61,169 nucleotides of DNA from an uncultured Pseudomonadales bacterium (lineage in GTDB: Bacteria > Pseudomonadota > Gammaproteobacteria > Pseudomonadales > Cellvibrionaceae), in NCBI GenBank assembly GCA_947494095.1, contig CANLTI010000028.1:1-61169 (forward strand). The letters are read 5' to 3'. How positions within the stretch are numbered: the stretch's first letter is position 1; each line of letters starts with the position of its first letter. Positions 55,935 through 61,169 of the stretch are shown here, one piece after another. Below the pieces are notes generated by a model. That model was given only the letters and a program-made list of their open reading frames with translations. It made no database searches and was not told the origin of the DNA. A program made the position numbers and the translations under genes.

Positions 55935-56996
55935 GTGACTCCCATTAACTCAATTTGTATTCTCCGGCTTTCCGCTATTGGTGATGTGTGTCATGTTGTG
56001 GCTGTTGTTCAGGCTATTCAGGCCTTTTACCCTGAGGCTCATATCACATGGGTAATTGGCAAAACGGAGGCTGCTCTTTTACAGGGCCTGCCCGGTGTGA
56101 AATTTGTTGTTTTTGACAAAAGCGAAGGCTTTGAGGCCTACCGCAAGCTGCGCAGTGATTTACCAGAGACCTTTGATATTTTACTGCATATGCAGGTGGC
56201 TTTACGCGCCAATTTAGCGGCAGCGTGTATTCGCGCCAAGCGTAAAATTGGCTTTGCGCGTCATTTATCTAAAGAGCTGCATGGCCTAGTTGTGAACGAA
56301 CGCGCCCCTGCGTCTGATAGACCGCACGTGCTAGAGGGCTTTGCTGCTTTTGCCAATGCCATCGGTGTGCCGCACTTTACGCCTTCGTGGGATATCCCAA
56401 TCGCCACTGCACAGTCGCAATGGCTTGCCACACTATGCGGCACTCATAAAATAGGCGCCCAAGATAAAGTGTTTATTGTTTCGCCGAGTGCGAGTAATCC
56501 GGAGCGCAATTGGTTGCCTGAGCGCTATGCACAGGTCATCGATTATGCCTCGGAGCAGGGGTTTCGCACTATTTTGTGCGGCGGTCCATCAGCTCAAGAG
56601 CACGACTTATCGTGCGCCATTCAACGCGATTGCCAACACCCACCGATTAATATTGTCGGTAAAACCCATTTAAAGCAGTTGCTAGCGCTTTTAAAGAGAG
56701 CGGATATAGTGTTAAGCCCAGACTCAGGCCCTGTGCATATGGCAACCACACAAGGCACCGCGGTTATTGGCTTGTATGCACATAGCAACCCCGCGCGCAC
56801 CGGGCCTTTTGGCTCGCAAGCGCTAGTGGTGGAGGTCTACCATCAAGTGCTGTTAGCGCAAACCGGGCGCAATGCGATGTCATTAAAGTGGGGGCGACGG
56901 CTAAAAGGAGATAACCTAATGGCGCAAATTACCGTAGAGAGTGTATTGCAGCGATTTGATAAAGCGGCTCACGCATTGGTATGCGCAGATGAATAA
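55935..56996 (+). CDS. Family 9 glycosyltransferase (heptosyltransferase-like)
   Basis: A 353-residue GT9-family enzyme, as in WaaF/WaaC, that would add heptose to the lipopolysaccharide core from ADP-heptose on the cytoplasmic face. Blocks are ILRLSAIGDVCHVVAVVQAI at the N-terminus, FIVSPSASNPERNWLPERYAQVI and LSPDSGPVHMATTQGTAVIGLYA near the nucleotide site. GTG 55935 (AAGGG at 55924-55928) fits better than TTG 55920. gmhB overlaps its end by 8 nt, which supports a heptose role; whether it is a type I, II or other transferase is open. Confidence 0.9.
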   Translation: MTPINSICILRLSAIGDVCHVVAVVQAIQAFYPEAHITWVIGKTEAALLQGLPGVKFVVFDKSEGFEAYRKLRSDLPETFDILLHMQVALRANLAAACIRAKRKIGFARHLSKELHGLVVNERAPASDRPHVLEGFAAFANAIGVPHFTPSWDIPIATAQSQWLATLCGTHKIGAQDKVFIVSPSASNPERNWLPERYAQVIDYASEQGFRTILCGGPSAQEHDLSCAIQRDCQHPPINIVGKTHLKQLLALLKRADIVLSPDSGPVHMATTQGTAVIGLYAHSNPARTGPFGSQALVVEVYHQVLLAQTGRNAMSLKWGRRLKGDNLMAQITVESVLQRFDKAAHALVCADE

Positions 56997-57489
56997 AGGC
57001 CTCTTTTTAGATCGTGACGGTGTCATTAATGTCGACAAGGGGTATGTTCATCGCATCGAAGACTTTGATTTTTTACCGGGTATTTTTGCCTTTTGCCGTC
57101 AAGCTCGTGCTTTAGGCTATAAGATTTTTGTAGTGACCAATCAATCGGGCATCGCGCGAGGCTTTTATACTGAGCGTACGTTTTTAGCTTTAACGGCATG
57201 GATGAAACAGCAATTTGCCGACCGCGGCGTGCATATTGAGGCCGTTTTTTTTTGTCCTCACCACCCCAGTGCAGGGCGAGGACAATATTTGCAAACGTGT
57301 GAGTGCCGTAAGCCTCAACCTGGGATGCTGAACCAAGCCCTGGGGGAATATGATCTAGAGGCCAGCGAGTGCCTCTTAATTGGTGATAGTCAAAGTGATA
57401 TTGATGCGGCAAATCGTGCGCATATTCCCAGCGTTAAGGTCAGCCGCAACGGTGTCGACTTTGCTCAATTGCAGGCATTGTTAAAGTAA
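56989..57489 (+). CDS. gmhB: D-glycero-beta-D-manno-heptose 1,7-bisphosphate 7-phosphatase
   Basis: A 166-residue HAD-family phosphatase in the ADP-heptose pathway. The catalytic motif FLDRDGVIN lies at residues 5-13, FVVTNQSGIARG is motif II and IGDSQSDIDAA motif IV. The zinc loop is visible as CPHHP...CECRKPQPGM. ATG 56989 overlaps the preceding gene by 8 nt; a longer frame from 56941 would lie in it. The stop TAA lies inside the target duplication AAGTAAGT of a family A element. Confidence 0.94.
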   Translation: MNKGLFLDRDGVINVDKGYVHRIEDFDFLPGIFAFCRQARALGYKIFVVTNQSGIARGFYTERTFLALTAWMKQQFADRGVHIEAVFFCPHHPSAGRGQYLQTCECRKPQPGMLNQALGEYDLEASECLLIGDSQSDIDAANRAHIPSVKVSRNGVDFAQLQALLK

Positions 57490-57491
57490 GT

Positions 57492-57700
57492 GTAACTATT
57501 CAGCCAAACCAAAAAACCTCTTAACAGGGTACTGATGGGTTGTTTTCTGGGCATTTAAGCGCCGGCAGCGCTTATATAGCGACCAACCCCAGCATGGATG
57601 TGTGGGGGGTAGACTTTGCAGGAGCACAAAGTCGCAGATGGCTTGAGCGGCCCAGTCAATGATTCATTAGTGCCCGATTTCCGCACCTCTGAATAGTTAC
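57492..57700. mobile_element. Family A MITE-like element, copy 3
   Basis: A 209-bp element with perfect ends GTAACTATTCAG / CTGAATAGTTAC, flanked by the 8-bp duplication AAGTAAGT (57484-57491 and 57701-57708). The core has GGGCATTTAAGCGCCGG, CCCCAGCATGGATGTGTGGGG, GACTTTG...CAAAGTC, GATGGCTTGAGCGGCC and ATGATTCATTAGTGCCCGATTT. Confidence 0.9.
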
Positions 57701-57730
57701 AAGTAAGTATTCATTATTAGAGGGTACTTT

Positions 57731-58297
57731 TTATTCAAAGGTGACTCTTTGAATTTGGCTGTTACAAAGGCCTGAGTAATCATCACACACTTCAAAAATC
57801 ATGTAGAGGTCGCTAGGGTGACCGGTGAATAATGGCGTGATATCAAAGTGAGTATTATCTGTTCTTCGTGTAGAGCACGAGAGGGTATCTGAGCCATTGA
57901 GGTAGGGGTTGGCTGTGTGACTGTTAAAATGACAGTAAGCAAAGCCAGAGTGATCGCAGTCGCGGTCATAACCGCAGTAAGCTGTATCCAGCTCATAAGC
58001 GCCTATTAAACTTGGGCGGTCATTGATGTAAATTCCTGCCGCATAATCGTCATAGCTACTAACATCCCACCATAATTCAAAGTACCCATTGTCAATCAAG
58101 GGATCTACAAATAGGTTTTGGGCAAAGGTGCCATGATTTTCTTGAAAAGTACGATACGAAAGGCTGGTGTTTCCGTAGCTGTCCACAACTTCCCAGTAAT
58201 TGATATAGGGCGCTTCTGCCTCTTCATGATAGTTGTCGTCGCAAGCGCTCAATACGGCAGCGCTTAAACATAATGCGGTTATTTTGATAATATTCAT
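57731..58297 (-). CDS. Lipoprotein of unknown function
   Basis: A 188-residue protein with signal peptide and lipobox LSAC (about residues 16-19: LSAAVLSACDDNYHEE). The mature part is acidic, tyrosine- and serine-rich and beta-like, with three pairs of cysteines (CGYDRDC, CHFNS, LSCSTR, VCDDYSGLC) suggesting disulfides. I do not recognise the family. The aspartate after Cys19 would favour retention at the inner membrane by the +2 rule known from E. coli. Confidence 0.85.
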   Translation of the reverse strand: MNIIKITALCLSAAVLSACDDNYHEEAEAPYINYWEVVDSYGNTSLSYRTFQENHGTFAQNLFVDPLIDNGYFELWWDVSSYDDYAAGIYINDRPSLIGAYELDTAYCGYDRDCDHSGFAYCHFNSHTANPYLNGSDTLSCSTRRTDNTHFDITPLFTGHPSDLYMIFEVCDDYSGLCNSQIQRVTFE

Positions 58298-58466
58298 GGC
58301 GGGCTCTTTAGCTTTTTTACTTGTGAGCCTTAAGTCTAAGTGTTGGTAAATTAACCTTAAATGAATGCGCGGCTTGCGACTGACATTATGTGTACTGACA
58401 TCAGATGATGCGTGAATAATTTGGCGCGGTAGTGCTAGTTTGAAGGTACCGATCAGGGGTACTGAC

Positions 58467-59645
58467 CAGGGATTCCTAGTAATAATTAGGCAGATAGTAG
58501 GATTTTTGCTCTATAATCATCATCAATTGCGGAGGCCATGACCCGGTGTTTTAATCGACGCTTGCTCGTATCATTAACCTTGAGCAGATTCATGCAAAAC
58601 CTTTTGATAACCGCCATTGCTACGGCTCCAGATGCTAGTCTACATTCATCCTCTTTAAATGTGACATCGAGCTGCCAGTGTAAATTATTTTCAACGCCCC
58701 AATGGCTTCGTACAGCATCGGCTCCTCGCTTCGCGTCAATCTCCAAAGAACTTAAATACCACGAAACTTCTAATGATTCTTTTTCGCCTTTTATGGTGGT
58801 GCGCTCTACCCGAATTACTGAATTGGCATCACGCCATTTATTCGCTAAAATAACCCAGTCGTTAATTTCTATATGATGCGTTTTTCTCTGTTCAATTCGA
58901 CCATGTCCTTTATCGACCTCTTCATACATATCATGGGATATGTTTGTAAAATTTTCGCGCTCTAACTTATGATAATACGCTTCTATTTCAGCGCATAACG
59001 CCCTTTGGTTGTCTTTTAGCTGAAGCACATAATCGCCTCCACCACTGCGAATTTTTTCGGCTATTTTAATTTGGCAGCCCATTGCATCTGTTGTCACAAT
59101 GGCATCGTTAACATCAATTAAATCAAGCACTAAAGGAATCGTTTTTATTTCATTTGATTTCGCTTTAGTTTTTAATGCTGTCAACGTTATTCCTTGTTTT
59201 TTTGACCACGCACTTACCATGTGAATGGTATCTAGAGTGCTGTGCCTTGTTCCTCTCATCGTCTTGCCGTCAATCGAAATAATATCCCCTTCTGCGGCTT
59301 CTTGGATGAATGCCTCGAAACCTTTTATTAAGGCCTCTGTATTGATTGAGCAGATTAAAAAACGAAGTGTTTCAGCGCAAGGGATCGAGTTTAACGTGAC
59401 AAAGCGCTGGAGCCATTCATGCTTTAGCTTCGCAAATTCAACCATGGCTTCTGGGGTATCATATCCACTGAGGGTGGAAGAAAATACGATCAGGAGGAGG
59501 CTTGATAGCGTGTATTTCTTATTTTTATGCCGTCTTGGATCTGTAATATGGGCGGTACATTCATCTAAAGTCACTCAATTCTCACTCAGGGCTATAAATC
59601 GAGCGAATGTTAAACAAATTGGCTAAGGATTACTAGGAGGCCCTG
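58467..59645 (-). mobile_element. ISAs1-family insertion sequence
   Basis: The 1179-bp element has terminal repeats CAGGGATTCCTAGTAAT and (reverse complement of the right end) CAGGGCCTCCTAGTAAT. It is flanked by GGGTACTGAC at 58457-58466 and 59646-59655, a 10-bp target duplication. It contains one intact transposase gene, so it may be active. Confidence 0.92.
58486..59574 (-). CDS. ISAs1-family DDE transposase
   Basis: A 362-residue transposase. The DDE signatures are IISIDGKTMRGTRH, VTTDAMGCQIKIAEKI and RSHWGVENNLHWQLDV followed by FKEDECR. The N-terminus (DPRRHKNKKYTLSSLLLIVF) is the usual DDE_Tnp_1-associated start. Full length with no stops. It fills the insertion sequence that spans 58467-59645. 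Confidence 0.95.
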   Translation of the reverse strand: MTLDECTAHITDPRRHKNKKYTLSSLLLIVFSSTLSGYDTPEAMVEFAKLKHEWLQRFVTLNSIPCAETLRFLICSINTEALIKGFEAFIQEAAEGDIISIDGKTMRGTRHSTLDTIHMVSAWSKKQGITLTALKTKAKSNEIKTIPLVLDLIDVNDAIVTTDAMGCQIKIAEKIRSGGGDYVLQLKDNQRALCAEIEAYYHKLERENFTNISHDMYEEVDKGHGRIEQRKTHHIEINDWVILANKWRDANSVIRVERTTIKGEKESLEVSWYLSSLEIDAKRGADAVRSHWGVENNLHWQLDVTFKEDECRLASGAVAMAVIKRFCMNLLKVNDTSKRRLKHRVMASAIDDDYRAKILLSA

Positions 59646-59654
59646 GGGTACTGA

Positions 59655-59898
59655 CAGGGTAATCCCACTTAAATCACGTATTTTAACTACACGTTAGACG
59701 ATCTTAGAGGCATTCAATTATAATAGACGCCAAATTAACTGTAAAAAAAGCCACATTTTGGAGGCATTGAACGCAGGGATGGCTTGAGCGGCCTTCAAAA
59801 GGCGTATCCGATGCGCTCAAAGTGAAGAGAATAAGCCTTGTGCTTCTATCTTCGCTAAACGTGCCATTAACAAGCCTTATTTAAGTGGGATTGCCCTG
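59655..59898. mobile_element. Non-autonomous element C (244 bp)
   Basis: The ends CAGGGTAATCCCACTTAAAT (left) and ATTTAAGTGGGATTGCCCTG (right) form a 20-bp inverted repeat with one mismatch. The 9-bp GGGTACTGA flanks it at 59646-59654 and 59899-59907. It has no ORF. The inner box GGGATGGCTTGAGCGGCC (59776-59793) is shared with family A. The parent transposase is not in this window; the terminal repeat resembles IS4-type ends. Confidence 0.8.
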
Positions 59899-59928
59899 GG
59901 GTACTGAGTAAAAGCGGTCACCTTATCG

Positions 59929-60012
59929 CGTGAAACAATTCGTGAAACAATTCGTGAAACAATTCGTGAAACAATTCGTGAAACAATTCGTGAAACAATT
60001 CGTGAAGCAATT
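59929..60012. repeat. 12-bp tandem repeat array
   Basis: Seven units of CGTGAAACAATT, the last with GAAGCAATT. Identical units imply recent slippage. Not part of a recognised gene. Confidence 0.9.
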
Positions 60013-60411
60013 ATGCACCTCAAACCCCTTGTATTCAGGCCTCTTCACAAAATATTCCTTCCTCATATCCCGCCGCCAAAGGACGAGCTATATCGCTCGA
60101 TAGCCGATAGCCGATAGCCGATAGCCGATAGCCGATAGCCGATAGCCACTATCTCGATGTACACCCTCTAGAGGCTGTCAAGAATATCCTCCATGAAATC
60201 TCATTATTGCGATGCAGGTCTAAGTGAAATGCCTCCGAGTTGGTAAGATTTCGGGCTCTCTGCCAACAATGACGGAGGATAACTTAATAGACCGTTAATG
60301 GAGGCGGGGCATGTTCATTCTGAGTGATGAAGAGATCAATGTAGTGGCATACTAATTTTGGTCACCGATGAAGAGGTGGTAAAATCACCTCACTACTTAA
60401 AAAGGTGCACT
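60013..60411. repeat. Intergenic stretch with 7-bp tandem repeats
   Basis: About 400 bp before the IS3 gene. GATAGCC is repeated about seven times at 60096-60147. The rest has no supported gene. The left end of the IS3 element should lie shortly before 60412 but its inverted repeat was not identified. Confidence 0.6.
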
Positions 60412-60675
60412 ATGAGTAAGCAAACACGACCCCGATATGATGCCGACTTCCGATTGAAGGTTGCTCAGTTGGTATTAGAGCAAGAATATAGTATTCGAGA
60501 AGCCGCTGAAGCGATGGGTGTTGGTAAATCGACAGTGGATAAATGGGTGCGACAACTACGCAATGATCGCCAGGGTAAGGTCAGTGGATTAAGCGTCCCG
60601 ATCGGTGATGATCAGCAGCGGATTCGTGAGTTGGAAAAAGAAATACGCCGCATCAACGAAGAGAATGACATCTAA
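60412..60675 (+). pseudogene. IS3-family OrfA, ended early by a nonsense change
   Basis: 87 residues of an IS3-type helix-turn-helix OrfA (ADFRLKVAQLVLEQEYSIREAAEAMGVGKSTVDKWVRQL) with a leucine-zipper-like C-terminus (IRELEKEIRRINEEND). After I the frame meets TAA at 60673-60675. The same frame continues AAA AAG GCT TCA GCT CTC and would read K-K-A-S-A-L-L-L-S-G-T-L-K-H-F-R to TAA near 60725. A TTA-to-TAA change (normal ILKKASAL) would explain this. An A-rich slip site also lies here. Confidence 0.8.
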
Positions 60676-60725
60676 AAAAAGGCTTCAGCTCTCTTGCTGT
60701 CGGGCACACTGAAACATTTTCGGTA

Positions 60726-61169
60726 ATCGCTGACCTGCAAGAGAGCCACCCCCGTTAAAACGTTATGCTCAACCTTTAATGTGCACCGTAGTAGCTACAC
60801 TTATTGGTTGGCCCATACGCGACATGCACAATCATTGTGCCCGCAGTTAACGCTTGCCGTGCAGGAAGCGTTTGAGCTAAGCCAAGGTTCTGCCGGTGCC
60901 CGTACGATTGCCAGCATTGTCAGTAATAATGGCCTTGAGCTCTCGCGTTACCGCGCGGCTAAAGCCATGAAGTCACTGTCATTAAAGAGCTGTCAGCCAC
61001 CTAAATATCCACGAAAGATGGGTAAAAAGGAGCATGTAGACGTAGGCAATCACCTGAATCGTGAGTTTGATGTCGACGCCCCCAATAAAGTCTGGTGTAC
61101 CGATGTGACCTATATTTGGACGGGCGAGGAATGGACTTATTTAGCTGTCGTTTTAGATTTATTTGCGCG
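60726..61169 (+). pseudogene. IS3-family OrfB, frameshifted and cut by the window edge
   Basis: Integrase-core sequence runs to the end of the window. VIADLQESHP precedes a run of five C (60749-60753); after it the expected reading VKTLCSTFNVHRSSYTYW continues in another frame from 60754, a one-base insertion. The first catalytic aspartate is in WCTDVTYIW and the second in VLDLFA at the edge. Its missing C-terminal part is of the type found as a fragment at 2696-2974. Confidence 0.8.

Noticed and set aside
60096..60147. GATAGCC repeats as a possible CRISPR
   Set aside because: The unit is only 7 bp and units are directly adjacent with no spacers.

Overview
The window comes from a free-living, probably marine gammaproteobacterium. 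The evidence is the set and order of core genes (gyrA-pheA-tyrA, cysD-cysN, nudF-yqiB-cpdA-yqiA, scpA-scpB-rluB, moaB-moeA, thiD-thiC behind a TPP riboswitch, waaF-like/gmhB), many c-di-GMP enzymes and a nitrate transporter. Relatives of Cellvibrionales fit best, but that placement is inference. No rRNA or tRNA gene and no CRISPR array was seen.

Layout. (1) 1-6070 is an accessory island. It holds integron-type cassettes (unknown membrane protein, unknown small protein, HEPN-like protein, GNAT acetyltransferase) with two to three attC-like sites and no integrase in view. It is broken up by a REP-type tyrosine (Y1/HUH) transposase element, a degenerate second copy of that element carrying two small double-hairpin elements, IS fragments and two group II intron end fragments. 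(2) 6073-13339: ABC-F protein YbiT, a TPR-GGDEF diguanylate cyclase, a glutaminyl-peptide cyclotransferase, and a two-gene replication-initiation-like pair (lambda P-like plus a protein with three DnaT-type domains). (3) 13340-20670: gyrA, pheA and tyrA, then cysD and cysN. (4) 20671-29561: an OmpA-family envelope protein overlapping a repeat-rich membrane protein with a C-terminal helix-hairpin-helix domain, a NarK-type transporter, a divergent PP2C/FHA pair and an unknown protein. (5) 29784-35699, minus strand: msbA, ubiK, a MOSC protein, moeA, moaB, nitroreductase. (6) 35947-47450, plus strand: gltX, an ImmA/IrrE peptidase with a small membrane partner, TPP riboswitch-thiD-thiC-nudF-yqiB-cpdA-yqiA, scpA-scpB-rluB. 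(7) 47538-57489: GGDEF protein, flavodoxin, acyl-CoA synthetase, an atypical HD-GYP protein coupled to a soluble histidine kinase, monothiol glutaredoxin, lipoprotein, heptosyltransferase-like protein and gmhB. (8) 57490-61169: a lipoprotein, an ISAs1-family IS nested at the edge of a small non-autonomous element, tandem repeats and a damaged IS3-family element running off the window.

The most notable non-genic signal is dispersed small mobile repeats. Family A (162-231 bp, 12-bp terminal inverted repeats, 8-bp target duplications) sits at the stop codons of cysN and gmhB. Family B (about 165-180 bp, about 20-bp ends) supplies the last codons of moeA and the stop of a lipoprotein gene. A third element (244 bp) shares an internal box with family A. 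Two mini double hairpins in the transposase relic have different stem sequences but conserved loops and linkers, as expected of structured, mobile REP-like units.
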